NCBI GenBank assembly: GCA_025462735.1 | Contig: JAOAPC010000017.1 | Location: 79,089 to 143,088, forward strand | DNA: 64,000 bases | Reading direction: 5' to 3' | From: Acidobacteriaceae bacterium | GTDB lineage: Bacteria; Acidobacteriota; Terriglobia; Terriglobales; Acidobacteriaceae | Shown here: positions 34,439 through 43,662 of the stretch, piece by piece | How positions within the stretch are numbered: the first letter of the stretch is position 1 | Layout of the letters: each line of letters starts with the position of its first letter | Program-made: the position numbers and the translations under genes | Notes under the pieces: model-generated | The model's input: only the letters and a program-made list of their open reading frames with translations | Told to the model about the DNA's origin: nothing | The model's database searches: none

Positions 34439-36169
34439 GTGAACGACAAATTCGAAACTCACGAGCATGACGTCCTGATCATTGGCGCGGGCGGAGCAGG
34501 ATTGCGCGCAGCGATCGAGGCATTAGGTCACGGGGCCAGCGTTGGAATCGTTTGCAAGTCGCTGCTCGGCAAAGCTCACACAGTGATGGCCGAGGGCGGA
34601 ATCGCAGCTGCGATGGCGAACGTGGATGCGGCTGACGACTGGCGCACGCACTTCGGCGATACCATGCGCGGCGGCAAATTCCTGAACAACTGGCGCATGG
34701 CGCAAATCCATGCGCAGGAGGCCCCCGATCGTGTGCGTGAACTCGAACAATGGGGCGCGTTGTTCGACCGCACCGACGATGGCCGAATCCTGCAGCGCGC
34801 GTTCGGCGGACATAGTTTCAAGCGACTGTGCCATGTCGGCGATCGTACCGGACTGGAAATGATCCGCACATTGCAGGACCGCGGCGTCCAAATGGGGATC
34901 GACGTGTACATGGAGTGCACGATCACCAGACTGCTCAGCGATGCCGGACGCATTTCGGGAGCCTTCGGCTACTGGCGCGAGAACGGGCGCTTCGTAGTGT
35001 TCAAGGCGAAATCGATCGTGCTGGCTACGGGCGGAATCGGCAAAGCCTGGCCGATCACGTCGAACTCGTGGGAGTACACCGGCGACGGAATGGCGCTCGC
35101 CTACGAGGCCGGCGCGGAATTAATGGACATGGAGTTTGTGCAATTCCATCCCACGGGAATGGTTTGGCCGCCCGGAGTTCAAGGATTGCTCGTCACCGAA
35201 GCGGTGCGCGGAGAAGGCGGCATACTGCGCAACAAGAATGGCGAGCGATTTATGGAGCGCTACGATCCCAAGCGCATGGAGCTCTCTACTCGCGACGTGG
35301 TTGCTCGCGCTATTTATACCGAAGTAAAAGAAGGACGCGGCACTGAGCACGGTGGCGCGTTTCTTGACATCTCGCACAAGCCGGCGGAGTACGTGAAACG
35401 CAAGCTGCCGAGCATGTATCACCAATTTCTGGAACTCGCGGACGTCGACATAACCAAAGGACCTATGGAAGTCGGACCGACCTGTCATTACATGATGGGC
35501 GGGGTTCGAGTCGAGGCGGAAACTGCGGCATCGACTCTTCCTGGATTGTTCGCGGCCGGCGAAGTCGCGGCGGGATTGCATGGCGCGAACCGACTGGGGG
35601 GCAATTCGCTTTCGGATTTATTAGTTTTCGGCCGGCGAGCCGGAGTTGCGGCTGCCGAGTATGCGAAAAAGCAAAGCGTGGCGTCAGTCGATTCAGCACA
35701 AATTGATGCGGCGGAACGTGAAGCGCTCGCTCCGTTCGAGCGCAGCACGAACGAGAATCCGTACATGCTGCACGCGGATCTTCAGCAGACAATGCAAAGT
35801 CTGGTAGGGATTTTCCGGATCGAGCAAGACCTTCAGTCTGCCCTCGGCAAGATTGCGGCGTTAAAAGAACGAGCGCAGAGACTCAGCATCAGCGGCTCGC
35901 GAATGTTTAATCCGGGATGGCACTTGTGCGCAGATCTGAAATCCATGTTGACGGTTTCTGAAGCGGTCACGCTCTGCGCGCTGGCGAGGAAAGAAAGCCG
36001 GGGCGCACACAGTCGCCTCGACTTCCCGAAGTTCGACCCCATCTGGGGCAAGCAGAACAATATTATTTCGCGGCGCGGTGGTGAGATGAGTTTGCAGCAG
36101 CGGCCCACCCCAGAAATGCCGCAGGAATTGCAGAAGCTGGTCGATGGTGAGAAGGGAGCGGGAGCCTAG
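34439..36169 (+). CDS. sdhA: Succinate dehydrogenase/fumarate reductase flavoprotein subunit
   Basis: 576 residues from a GTG start. VLIIGAGGAGLRAAIEA binds FAD. H47 in KAHTVMAEGG is the expected covalent FAD histidine. The active-site regions are MEFVQFHPTGM, EGGILRN, and the arginine in LFAAGEVAAGLHGANRLGGNSL. It oxidises succinate in the TCA cycle, or reduces fumarate in reverse. It is the paralogue of nadB five kilobases upstream. Confidence 0.95.
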   Translation: MNDKFETHEHDVLIIGAGGAGLRAAIEALGHGASVGIVCKSLLGKAHTVMAEGGIAAAMANVDAADDWRTHFGDTMRGGKFLNNWRMAQIHAQEAPDRVRELEQWGALFDRTDDGRILQRAFGGHSFKRLCHVGDRTGLEMIRTLQDRGVQMGIDVYMECTITRLLSDAGRISGAFGYWRENGRFVVFKAKSIVLATGGIGKAWPITSNSWEYTGDGMALAYEAGAELMDMEFVQFHPTGMVWPPGVQGLLVTEAVRGEGGILRNKNGERFMERYDPKRMELSTRDVVARAIYTEVKEGRGTEHGGAFLDISHKPAEYVKRKLPSMYHQFLELADVDITKGPMEVGPTCHYMMGGVRVEAETAASTLPGLFAAGEVAAGLHGANRLGGNSLSDLLVFGRRAGVAAAEYAKKQSVASVDSAQIDAAEREALAPFERSTNENPYMLHADLQQTMQSLVGIFRIEQDLQSALGKIAALKERAQRLSISGSRMFNPGWHLCADLKSMLTVSEAVTLCALARKESRGAHSRLDFPKFDPIWGKQNNIISRRGGEMSLQQRPTPEMPQELQKLVDGEKGAGA

Positions 36170-36170
36170 C

Positions 36171-36902
36171 ATGCCGAACGTGACCCTGAGAATTTTTCGC
36201 GGTGATCGCGAAAGCGGCAAGACCGCTGATTACGAAATTCCGCTGACGCCGGGAATGGTTGTGCTAGACGCACTGCATTACGTCCAAAAGTACCAGGCGG
36301 CTGATCTCGCAGTGCGATGGAACTGTAAAGCCGGCAAGTGCGGATCGTGCTCGGCGGAGGTAAATGGACGTCCTCGCCTCACCTGCAAGACCCGCATGGA
36401 TTCCCTGCCGCAGGACAAGCCCATCACAATCCTGCCGATGAAGTCTTTTCCGGTCATCAAAGACTTGGTCACTGACGTTTCCTGGAACTATAAGGTCAAC
36501 AAGAAAATCCCTGCGTTCCAGCCGCGCCCGGGAACCGATTGGAAGATGTGGCAAAAAGATGTGGACCGGGTGCAGGAGTTCCGTAAGTGCATCGAGTGTT
36601 TCCTGTGCCAGAACGTCTGCCATGTTCTGCGCGACCACGACAAGCATGAGGAATTCGGCGGGCCGCGTTTCTTCGTGAGAATTGCGGGACTGGAGATGCA
36701 TCCGCTGGATGGAGTTTCGCGAACGGCACTTTTAAAGAAGGAACTCGGACTGGGTCTTTGCAACATTACGAAGTGCTGTACCGAGGTTTGTCCGGAAGAA
36801 ATTCACATTACCAACAACGCGATCATCCCGCTGAAGGAACGCGTGGTCGATGAGTTTTACGATCCCGTGCTGCGGTTGGTAAGAAAGATAAGAGGCGCTT
36901 GA
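36171..36902 (+). CDS. sdhB: Succinate dehydrogenase/fumarate reductase iron-sulfur subunit
   Basis: 243 residues from the ATG one base after the sdhA stop. 2Fe-2S ligands in CKAGKCGSC plus a later C. The [4Fe-4S] motif is CIECFLCQNVC and the third-cluster motif is CNITKCCTEVCPEE. It passes electrons from SdhA to the quinone site in SdhC. Confidence 0.95.
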   Translation: MPNVTLRIFRGDRESGKTADYEIPLTPGMVVLDALHYVQKYQAADLAVRWNCKAGKCGSCSAEVNGRPRLTCKTRMDSLPQDKPITILPMKSFPVIKDLVTDVSWNYKVNKKIPAFQPRPGTDWKMWQKDVDRVQEFRKCIECFLCQNVCHVLRDHDKHEEFGGPRFFVRIAGLEMHPLDGVSRTALLKKELGLGLCNITKCCTEVCPEEIHITNNAIIPLKERVVDEFYDPVLRLVRKIRGA

Positions 36903-36916
36903 AAGAAACCGAAAAG

Positions 36917-37010
36917 CATAACCACAGAGGACACAGAGATCACAGAGGTGCACAGAGGGAACAAACATTTCTGATCTACTCGGTGGTCCTCTGTGCCTCT
37001 GTGGTTAAAA
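36917..37010. repeat. Dispersed inverted repeat, family G (copy 2)
   Basis: AACCACAGAGGACACAGAGA units on the left (36918-36952) and the inverse CCTCTGTGCCTCTGTGGTT on the right (about 36989-37007), separated by about 35 bases. A large hairpin could form just after sdhB and may protect or end the transcript. Similar units are at 19461-19505. Confidence 0.7.
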
Positions 37011-37076
37011 GCTGTTGGTTCTACTTGTAGTTAAATACCAGAAGGCGCGAAGGCGGGAGGTTTATAGGAGGAGCAT

Positions 37077-37571
37077 ATGGAATTCAAGCTGAAGACAATT
37101 TCGCCCGAAGGAATCGATGCCGCTCTCTCCAAAGCCGAACTCTATCGTTTTCTGAATGAACCGGAGGAAGCGGAATCCATTTGCGAAGACGTGCTCGCCG
37201 TGCAATCGGGCCATCAGCTGGCGGTCCGTACACTTGGCCTGGCGCTGACTGACCAATTTACTGGTGAGAGTTCTGACCGTTACGCTGACGCCGAGAAGGC
37301 GTTTCAGCAGCTTACCGATGCTTACGAACGTCTCTACTACACCGGGCTCTTACATGAGAGACGCGCGAAGGCGCAGCTTCGCACCCGCCGTCCGGCGCAC
37401 ACCGTAACTGTTCTGCTGGAACAAGCAATGCACAACTATGAAGAGGCCGAACGAATCCGCCCTACTGGCAATGATGACGCCATCCTGCGCTGGAACCGCT
37501 GTGCTCGCCTGCTTCATTCGAAGCTGGATTCTGAGTGGCATCGCGAGGTGGGAATTGAGATGGGGGAATGA
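37077..37571 (+). CDS. Small helical protein with a TPR-like repeat
   Basis: 164 residues, ATG preceded by AGGAGGAGC, a strong site. Residues about 12-75 and 85-135 look like helix-turn-helix repeats (AELYRFLNEPEEAESICEDVLA and EAFQQ-type segments). No signal peptide or membrane helix. Role unknown; TPR-type scaffolds bind partner proteins. It lies downstream of sdhB beyond the family G hairpin and upstream of ssrA. Confidence 0.75.
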   Translation: MEFKLKTISPEGIDAALSKAELYRFLNEPEEAESICEDVLAVQSGHQLAVRTLGLALTDQFTGESSDRYADAEKAFQQLTDAYERLYYTGLLHERRAKAQLRTRRPAHTVTVLLEQAMHNYEEAERIRPTGNDDAILRWNRCARLLHSKLDSEWHREVGIEMGE

Positions 37572-37579
37572 AGTGCAAC

Positions 37580-37640
37580 TGCACGCCGGATCCCTCGCTC
37601 CGCTGGTGAAAGCGCGGGGCTTCGGGATGACGCCCTTTAC
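37580..37640. repeat. Partial family D palindrome
   Basis: GATCCCTCGCTCCGC...GCGCGGGGCTTCGGGATGACG, a shorter and less regular member. The region 37572-37721 shows no gene. Confidence 0.5.
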
Positions 37641-37721
37641 CAGCTCGTTAGCTCAAAACTAGTTCTGGATAGAAGGCTATGTGTCCCGCCGCCCCCTGCC
37701 GCATCTAATTCTTTAGGTACA

Positions 37722-37749
37722 TTGACTTCCGGTCTGGTTCTACTAAGAT
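37722..37749 (+). promoter_or_regulatory. Candidate sigma-70 promoter for ssrA
   Basis: TTGACT, 16 bases, then TAAGAT. It would start transcripts near 37756, leaving a leader of about 70 bases before the mature tmRNA 5' end, for removal by RNase P. Confidence 0.5.
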
Positions 37750-37785
37750 TGGAAGCAGTTCTTTGAATGGTCCATCCCACGGGGT

Positions 37786-37817
37786 CCCCATTTGCGGGAC
37801 TTCAGCCCCAAATGGGG
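37786..37817 (+). other. Hairpin in the tmRNA precursor leader
   Basis: CCCCATTTG pairs with CAAATGGGG across 14 bases. It ends nine bases before the tmRNA 5' end and may guide 5' processing. It could also be a remnant of another repeat type. Confidence 0.5.
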
Positions 37818-37826
37818 TGAAAAATT

Positions 37827-38194
37827 GGGGGCGTCACGGCTTCGACGGAGATGCTTGCGGCCAAGAGGCATGCCGGGGTGCACTCACCCGTAATCGAGGG
37901 CAAAATGATAATTGCCAATCAACAGATGGCATACGCAGCTTAATTAATTAAGTTGCCGTCTTCCGCAGCTTCGCCCGTGGGCTGCGAGCGGACGTCACAC
38001 AGCGGGCTGCTCTTCTCTGCTACGTCTGGGCAGAGAGGTTAAGACTTCAGGCTAGCGGCAACCGTTTCTTGTCCGTTCTGAGCGGCGGTCGCGAACGTCT
38101 TTGGGTAATGCCAAGGGCATGAACGCGAATAAGCATGTAGTCTCTTGACCAGTAACATTTTCGGACGCGGGTTCGACTCCCGCCGCCTCCACCA
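37827..38194 (+). ncRNA. ssrA: Transfer-messenger RNA
   Basis: About 368 bases. The 5' end GGGGGCGTCACGGCTTCGACG pairs with the 3' end CGCCTCC plus encoded ACCA to give a tRNA-like acceptor stem, and GGTTCGACTCCCGCC is the T arm. The tag reading frame ends ...IIANQQMAYAA followed by TAA TTAATTAA, the expected small-hydrophobic YAA end. The resume codon is not certain by eye. It rescues stalled ribosomes with SmpB and tags the peptide for proteolysis. Pseudoknot-rich middle is not resolved here. Confidence 0.95.
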
Positions 38195-38443
38195 AATCCA
38201 AAGCCTTTTATTTTCAATTCAATTTGGACGCACACTTTGACCGTGTGCCTGGCGCGTCCCCTTCGTTTTGCGAACTGCCGCGAAGAGATCCGTGTCCCAC
38301 GTGCGACGAACATCTGCCTCAAGTTGCTCTTGGCGAGTACGCACCGATGGAAGAGTGGGCACCAAGCCGCAAGTTTTGGGACAGAATGGGTCGGCGCTGG
38401 GTGACGAACTTCTGAATATAATCGTGCCCCAAGGAGACTGAAG

Positions 38444-39322
38444 ATGCCAGGTGCCCGTTTGCGAAGTTTCCGCCTTGGGGATCGCTCTGAGCTGCTCGTG
38501 CAACATCTTCTCACTGGTCTCGCATTTACAACGCCCGTGCCTCGGCAGGAGGACATTGGTTTCGACTTTCTGTGCAGCTTGATCGGACAGACGAAAGGTA
38601 GTGGGCTTCTGCGCGCCGGACCTTTCTTCACTGTTCAAGCGAAAAGTAAGGGCACGGAAGAGATCCTGTACGAACAACCGCACCAAGTGGACTGGATCAC
38701 TCAACAGGAAAACCCGATGCTGATTTGCATCGCTGATCGAGACACGACATCGATGGATATCTATTCGACATGGAACTTATTATGTGGGGTACTCGCTGGA
38801 CACACCGTCACGAGGGCTGCGACGAAAATCATTTTGCGTCTCGACCAAACAAGTGACAAGTGGCCACACGTCCGCGACCTCCAAGACGGCACTCAGGAGA
38901 TTTTGCTAGGCAGTCCGATAGCCCATGTCACACACGACGACATCGTCGATGAAGATCGGACGAAGGAAGTCGCTGCGGTGCTCGCTGCATGGATACTCTT
39001 CGATCGATTAAACATAGTGAACAGCCGCGCTGGTTTGCATTGGGTTGTGGCACCGCGTTTCTATGAAACGAACAAAATGCCGCTTCTCGATGACCTTCTG
39101 GCTGTCGCGGGTTACTGGAATCCCAAAAATCTGGAAAAATGCGCCCGTAACCTCGTTCTGTCTGCTGCATCTCTCTGGCGTACCCTCGCGGCTGCTGGGC
39201 TGATGTCGAGTACGGCCGCGCCATGGGCAGAAGGGATACCCTTGCTAAGGGATCTTCTGAGTTGGTGCTATGAGATTGACCCTTCGATAAGGGATTTTAT
39301 TCCGGAATTTCGCGTTCACTAA
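38444..39322 (+). CDS. Hypothetical protein with a DUF4365-like (nuclease-fold) N-terminus
   Basis: 292 residues; GGAG seven bases before the ATG. The first 120 residues, GDRSELLVQHLLTGLAF, QEDIGFDFLCSL and FFTVQAKSK, resemble DUF4365: a D in the GxDF segment and the QAK strand match the PD-(D/E)xK order. The second half is helical and unassigned. DUF4365 proteins are often near mobile or defence genes, and this gene sits just after tmRNA, a common integration site. Composition is somewhat different from its neighbours to the eye. Confidence 0.65.
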   Translation: MPGARLRSFRLGDRSELLVQHLLTGLAFTTPVPRQEDIGFDFLCSLIGQTKGSGLLRAGPFFTVQAKSKGTEEILYEQPHQVDWITQQENPMLICIADRDTTSMDIYSTWNLLCGVLAGHTVTRAATKIILRLDQTSDKWPHVRDLQDGTQEILLGSPIAHVTHDDIVDEDRTKEVAAVLAAWILFDRLNIVNSRAGLHWVVAPRFYETNKMPLLDDLLAVAGYWNPKNLEKCARNLVLSAASLWRTLAAAGLMSSTAAPWAEGIPLLRDLLSWCYEIDPSIRDFIPEFRVH

Positions 39323-39386
39323 TGTTCTCTTGCACCGATTGTGGATGTGAGCGGCAGCGTGTCTGAATAACGAACTTCCCATTTCA

Positions 39387-39776
39387 ATGGCTCGCCAACT
39401 CTCCACTAACGCCCGGAAAAAGATCACAGCAATAGAGCGCCGCAAGGCGATGCTCGATGCATTGATCAAGTTCATCATTCGTCATCCCCGGCTAACCGAA
39501 GAGTCCAGGGTGAAGCATCTGCAAGAAGGCAAGACTGGCTTGCAGTTCGGAGACTACGCTTTGATCGTTCCACATTGGAAGGACGAGCGAGTCGTACTGC
39601 GGCTGTTCCGTTCGGGCGAGGATTGGCTGAACAATCTGGACGAGAAGGCTCAGGAGCGGTTGCAGCGACTCGTGAGCGAGGACATCTCTCGCACATCGAA
39701 CAAAGAGCTTGACCGTCTGCTGGAAAAGCTATTCTGGGAAGCGAATCCGGATTATGAAGAGGAAGACGAAGAGTAG
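39387..39776 (+). CDS. Hypothetical acidic-tailed protein
   Basis: 129 residues, not recognised. A basic N-terminus (NARKKITAIERRK) precedes a mixed region LQFGDYALIVPHWKDERVVLRLF and a helical half ending in EEEDEE. It follows the DUF4365-like gene by 64 bases on the same strand. Possibly part of the same small cassette. Confidence 0.6.
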   Translation: MARQLSTNARKKITAIERRKAMLDALIKFIIRHPRLTEESRVKHLQEGKTGLQFGDYALIVPHWKDERVVLRLFRSGEDWLNNLDEKAQERLQRLVSEDISRTSNKELDRLLEKLFWEANPDYEEEDEE

Positions 39777-39780
39777 GTTG

Positions 39781-40509
39781 TCACGAAGATCGATAGCTGC
39801 CGAGTGGCAGGTTGATCTTCTTCGTTGATTCGAGAATCGGCGTGACCAATTTGGCCACTTGTAACCGGAAGGGCTCGACGTTCGGCATTCGATTCAAGTC
39901 GCATCCCAAAGGAATCAAATGAGGGAACTCGTCGAATGTGGTGATGACAATAAGGGTACCGATTGAAGCCAGGTAATCCGCGATCTTTGGATTTAAGGCA
40001 GCATCATAGTTTTCAGGTCGCTCTGTCACTCGGGTGACCACAAGGTTAGTCGAATGCTTGGCCGCATGAACCGTAGGATGGGAAAGCGCGGAGAACACAC
40101 TCCAACGTTTTCCAAGTTCCGTGTCTCCGCCTCCAATCTTTTTTATAAAATCTTCGGTTTTCTTGTGGCGGGCTCTCCAGGTGTTGTCGTTCAACCCTTT
40201 GAACCAGGCCTGTATCGTGTGTCGAATGCCATCGTCATCAAACCGGAAGGTCAAGAGAAGATCTCTTGTTTCCATAAATGATCTGACGAGAACATCCCAG
40301 CTATCGCGGGTTGCCGGCTCTAAGACGGACCTCATGCCCCAAAGCAATGATGTTGAACGGAACCCAAGCAAGAAGCAGGCCGTCGCCTGAGAAGTCGGGT
40401 CTATATCCATACACCGGCCCCCGACCCGATAGAACTCTGTGCTGAGTTCTTTTAAGACTAAAGGGACACGATCTAACAGCGCGCGCAATGCGACGGAACT
40501 TTCTTCCAT
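39781..40509 (-). CDS. Hypothetical helical protein
   Basis: 242 residues from the ATG at 40509. All-helical appearance, with RDSWDVLVRSFMETRDLL and a later WSVFSALSHPTVHA. This RSxxE...LSxxxH pattern recalls DUF5677-like/HEPN-type helical proteins, but I cannot confirm it. No signal peptide. Converges on the preceding gene, four bases apart. Confidence 0.6.
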   Translation of the reverse strand: MEESSVALRALLDRVPLVLKELSTEFYRVGGRCMDIDPTSQATACFLLGFRSTSLLWGMRSVLEPATRDSWDVLVRSFMETRDLLLTFRFDDDGIRHTIQAWFKGLNDNTWRARHKKTEDFIKKIGGGDTELGKRWSVFSALSHPTVHAAKHSTNLVVTRVTERPENYDAALNPKIADYLASIGTLIVITTFDEFPHLIPLGCDLNRMPNVEPFRLQVAKLVTPILESTKKINLPLGSYRSS

Positions 40510-40549
40510 GGGCCTGATAGTAGCGCACTCATAACCGTCCGCAATACCC

Positions 40550-40622
40550 ACCCTTCGCAAAAAACGCGAAGGATGGGGCACCCTCGGTTGTAGTTTGCCC
40601 GAAAGGGTGAGCCACCCGCCCT
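40550..40622. repeat. Dispersed palindromic repeat, family E (copy 1)
   Basis: CCCACCCTTCGC-AAAAAA-CGCGAAGGATGGGGCACCC, then GCCCGAAAGGGTGAGCCACCCGCC. Related elements are at 43910-43958, 47397-47444, 47513-47537 and 47808-47836. The gap 40510-40761 holds no gene. Confidence 0.7.
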
Positions 40623-40761
40623 ACATGGAGATCAATGATGATTCAATGTAGCTTGCCGGAGCACTTTCGGGTTCCACGGTCGCAATGTGCTCTGACATCC
40701 CCGCAACGAGATTCTCGCTACGGCATCCAAGAAGTGGACTTCGAAGTCACACCGAGAAATT

Positions 40762-41763
40762 GTGCAAGACTCCTCAAGCGCAGGTATTCCCCTCCGGCAA
40801 TTTGGACGCGCTGACGCCAAAATTTCCATTCTCGGGTTTGGCGGTCATCACCTGGGCGACGCACCTGATCAACAAACCGCGATTCGCATTGTTCAAGAAG
40901 CCGTCGACAACGGAATTACTTTCTACGACAACTGTTGGGAATACCGCAGGGGCAAGACCGAGCTCTGGATGGGAGCTGGCCTGAAGGGACGCCGAGACAA
41001 AATTTTTCTGATGACGAAAACGTGTCCGCACGGACGAGATGCAAGTCTGGCTTTGCAAATGCTCGAAGAGTCGCTGCGGCGTCTGCAAACCGACCATCTC
41101 GATTTGTGGCAGGTTCACGGGATGGCTTTCGAGAATGACCCTGAGCTCTTCATTCGGCCAAATGGAGCAGCCGAGGCGTTGGCCAAAGCAAAGAAGGATG
41201 GCAAGGCGCGATTTGTGGGATTCACCGGACACCAGAACCCAATAGTGCATTTAGGAATGTTGAATACGGGATTTCCGTTCGATTCCGTTCAAATGCCACT
41301 AAATCCATTCGATTACGGCTTTACTAGAAGTTTTGAACGACAGGTCCTGCCAGAGCTGAACCGCCGTGGCATAGCGGCACTCGGCATGAAGCCTCTAAGC
41401 GGCCATGGAGAGCCCATCAAGGCCGGCGCACTTACGGCTGAGGAAGCTTTGCGGTATGCGATGAGTCTCCCGGTCGCGACCACCATCAGCGGCGTAGATA
41501 GTCTGGAAGTATTACAGCAGAACCTGCAGATCGCGCGGAATTTCAAGCCGATGACCACTTCCGAAATGGACGAACTGCGAAACCGCTGCAAGCAGTACGC
41601 GGCCGATGGACGGTATGAGGTCTACAAGCTGTCGCTGAGATTCGATAATCCGGAAGCTCGTCTTGCACACGGGTTTCCGCTTGATACCACGCAGTCGGAG
41701 GTTCGAGACATGCTCGGATCGGCTGAGAATACGGGCCATCCTTTTCCGCAGAGAAAGTGCTGA
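40762..41763 (+). CDS. Aldo/keto reductase (cytoplasmic member of a tandem pair)
   Basis: 333 residues from a GTG start with no strong ribosome binding site. The AKR tetrad is visible: D56 and Y61 in YDNCWEY, K86 in MTKTCPHG, H119 in LWQVHG. The barrel continues normally to QNLQIARNF. NADPH-dependent reduction of a carbonyl compound is the likely activity. About half of the residues match the gene that follows ten bases downstream, so the two arose by duplication. Confidence 0.88.
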   Translation: MQDSSSAGIPLRQFGRADAKISILGFGGHHLGDAPDQQTAIRIVQEAVDNGITFYDNCWEYRRGKTELWMGAGLKGRRDKIFLMTKTCPHGRDASLALQMLEESLRRLQTDHLDLWQVHGMAFENDPELFIRPNGAAEALAKAKKDGKARFVGFTGHQNPIVHLGMLNTGFPFDSVQMPLNPFDYGFTRSFERQVLPELNRRGIAALGMKPLSGHGEPIKAGALTAEEALRYAMSLPVATTISGVDSLEVLQQNLQIARNFKPMTTSEMDELRNRCKQYAADGRYEVYKLSLRFDNPEARLAHGFPLDTTQSEVRDMLGSAENTGHPFPQRKC

Positions 41764-41772
41764 AGAGAAGCT

Positions 41773-42822
41773 ATGGATCCGAAGCAGCCGAATCTTAGCC
41801 GTCGAAAGTTTATGCAAGGAGCCGCAATCATGGGCGCAGCACCACTCATGCCGAACCGCGCTCTTTCGGCCACTGACAGAGTTCCGCCACAAAGCCCTGA
41901 AGGCAGCGTGCCGAAGAAAACGTTGGGACGAACAGGTGTTCAGGTGTCAGCACTCGGACTAGGCGGCTACCACCTGGGTTCCGCGAATACAGATCAGATT
42001 GCAAATGAGATAGTGGCTAAGGCGCTCGATCATGGGATCGATTTCTTCGACAACGCCTGGGAGTACCACGACGGCCTAAGCGAAGAGAGGCTAGGAAGGG
42101 CGTTGAAGGGAAAAAGGCAGAGCGCCTTCCTCATGACAAAGGTTTGTACTCACGGTCGAGACAAGAAGTTAGCCATGTGCATGTTGGAAGAGTCCCTGCG
42201 ACGTCTGCAAACTGACCATCTGGATCTCTGGCAGATCCATGAAGTTATTTATGAAAACGATCCTGACCAGATCTTCGCGCCGGGCGGAGTGGCCGAAGCT
42301 CTGCTGGATGCCAAGAAACAGGGCAAGGTTCGTTTCATTGGATTCACCGGGCACAAGGGTCCTGAGATTCACTTGAAAATGCTGGCCCACGATTTTCCGT
42401 TCGATACGGTGCAGATGCCGCTGAATTGTTTTGACGCCACCTTTCGCAGTTTTGAGAAGCAAGTATTGCCAGAGGCAACGCGCCGCGGGATCGCTGTCCT
42501 GGGAATGAAAAGTCTGGGCGGCAGTGGGGAAATGGTTAGACATGGCGGTGTAACGGCTGAGCAGGGATTGCGCTATGCCATGAGCTTGCCGGTTGCAACT
42601 ACGATTAGTGGTATTGAGTCGATGGAAGTTCTCGATCAGAACCTCGCTGTCGCCACGAATTTCCAACCATTCTCGGCTGCCGAATTGCAAGAGTTGCGAG
42701 ACCAATGCCATCAGTTTGCGGCTGACGGACGCTATGAACTCTTCAAAATGACCACCAAGTATGACGGCAAAGTTGGGCGCGAACAGCACCACTTCCCCAG
42801 CACTGAAGAATTACCTCTCTAG
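41773..42822 (+). CDS. Aldo/keto reductase with a twin-arginine signal
   Basis: 349 residues. The N-terminus NLSRRKFMQGAAIMGAAPLM is a Tat signal, predicting export of a folded, cofactor-loaded enzyme. The catalytic D93, Y98 (FDNAWEY), K123 and H156 are kept. Its closest relative here is the preceding gene without a signal. How NADPH would be supplied outside the cytoplasm is unclear; it might keep a tightly bound cofactor or use another electron donor. Confidence 0.88.
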   Translation: MDPKQPNLSRRKFMQGAAIMGAAPLMPNRALSATDRVPPQSPEGSVPKKTLGRTGVQVSALGLGGYHLGSANTDQIANEIVAKALDHGIDFFDNAWEYHDGLSEERLGRALKGKRQSAFLMTKVCTHGRDKKLAMCMLEESLRRLQTDHLDLWQIHEVIYENDPDQIFAPGGVAEALLDAKKQGKVRFIGFTGHKGPEIHLKMLAHDFPFDTVQMPLNCFDATFRSFEKQVLPEATRRGIAVLGMKSLGGSGEMVRHGGVTAEQGLRYAMSLPVATTISGIESMEVLDQNLAVATNFQPFSAAELQELRDQCHQFAADGRYELFKMTTKYDGKVGREQHHFPSTEELPL

Positions 42823-42840
42823 CTCGGCTCGTATCCTCGG

Positions 42841-43662
42841 TTAAAAGTTGTAGCCGAATATTAATCGAAAGACGGGAGCTGGTCGTGACCACAAACTCGT
42901 CTTTGCCTCCAAAAATGTACCCCGGCGGAATTGCGCGCCGAGCAAAATGTTAAAGCCCACATCGAAATCAAAGTTGCCGAAGTCGATGTTTCTGCCGTGC
43001 TGAAAACTCTGGTGTATGAAGATGAGGGCCGGCCCCGCTCCAGCATAAGGCGACCAATCCCGGTGGTCTGACGGTCGCATCTTGTAGACACCCTCCAAAT
43101 TAAGAGCTATAAGGTCGGTCACTTCTCCAAACGCAAATTCAGCATTCGGACGAAAAAAGACGTCAGAGTGAAAAATAGGACCCATTTGGGAGTGCACACC
43201 AAACAGAAATAGTTCAGGATCGAAAGCAGCTCCAGCTCGCACGCCAAGACGCCAGCGCTGGGCTTCGCGTTTAATGTTAGTCTCCAGATCCCGAACCGCC
43301 GGAGGAATCGGAGCTGCCTCCCCCTCGGCCGCGTGGTCTTCTTTGGGTGCTGCTTCTAGGGTCGTGACCCTGGTCGCAAGCCGACTTCCTGATTCTGCAC
43401 CGGGCAGTGACTCTACCCGTACGCGAGAACCAACGCCAATCGGTCGAGGCTTGCTGGTGTAGCGATTGAAGACAAATAGATAAAACTGGTTGTCTGCTGT
43501 CCTCACGACGAATGTTTGGCGGCCCGAAGAAGCCACGGTGCCTTCGATCGTACTCTCACCCGCGGGCCGTGCTGATGGTGTGGTCTCTTGAGACATTGCC
43601 GACAGCGAAAAGACGACGAGAACAAAGCAGCTATAAACACTCAGAGACTTACTAATCGACAT
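42841..43662 (-). CDS. Outer-membrane beta-barrel protein with an N-terminal extra domain
   Basis: 273 residues. Signal peptide (VLVVFSLSAMSQ). Residues 35-110 resemble a small beta domain (STIEGTVASSGRQTFVVRTADNQF) that may be OB-like. Then LRVGVRAGAAFDPELFLFGVHS starts alternating strands, ending in the outer-membrane type C-terminal ...IFGYNF with final phenylalanine. No transport role can be assigned. Confidence 0.75.
   Translation of the reverse strand: MSISKSLSVYSCFVLVVFSLSAMSQETTPSARPAGESTIEGTVASSGRQTFVVRTADNQFYLFVFNRYTSKPRPIGVGSRVRVESLPGAESGSRLATRVTTLEAAPKEDHAAEGEAAPIPPAVRDLETNIKREAQRWRLGVRAGAAFDPELFLFGVHSQMGPIFHSDVFFRPNAEFAFGEVTDLIALNLEGVYKMRPSDHRDWSPYAGAGPALIFIHQSFQHGRNIDFGNFDFDVGFNILLGAQFRRGTFLEAKTSLWSRPAPVFRLIFGYNF

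Noticed and set aside
38047..38704. Two long minus-strand frames over the tmRNA 3' half and the region beyond it
   Set aside because: They read through tmRNA and have the typical SRTRVR-type sequence produced by antisense of tRNA-like ends.
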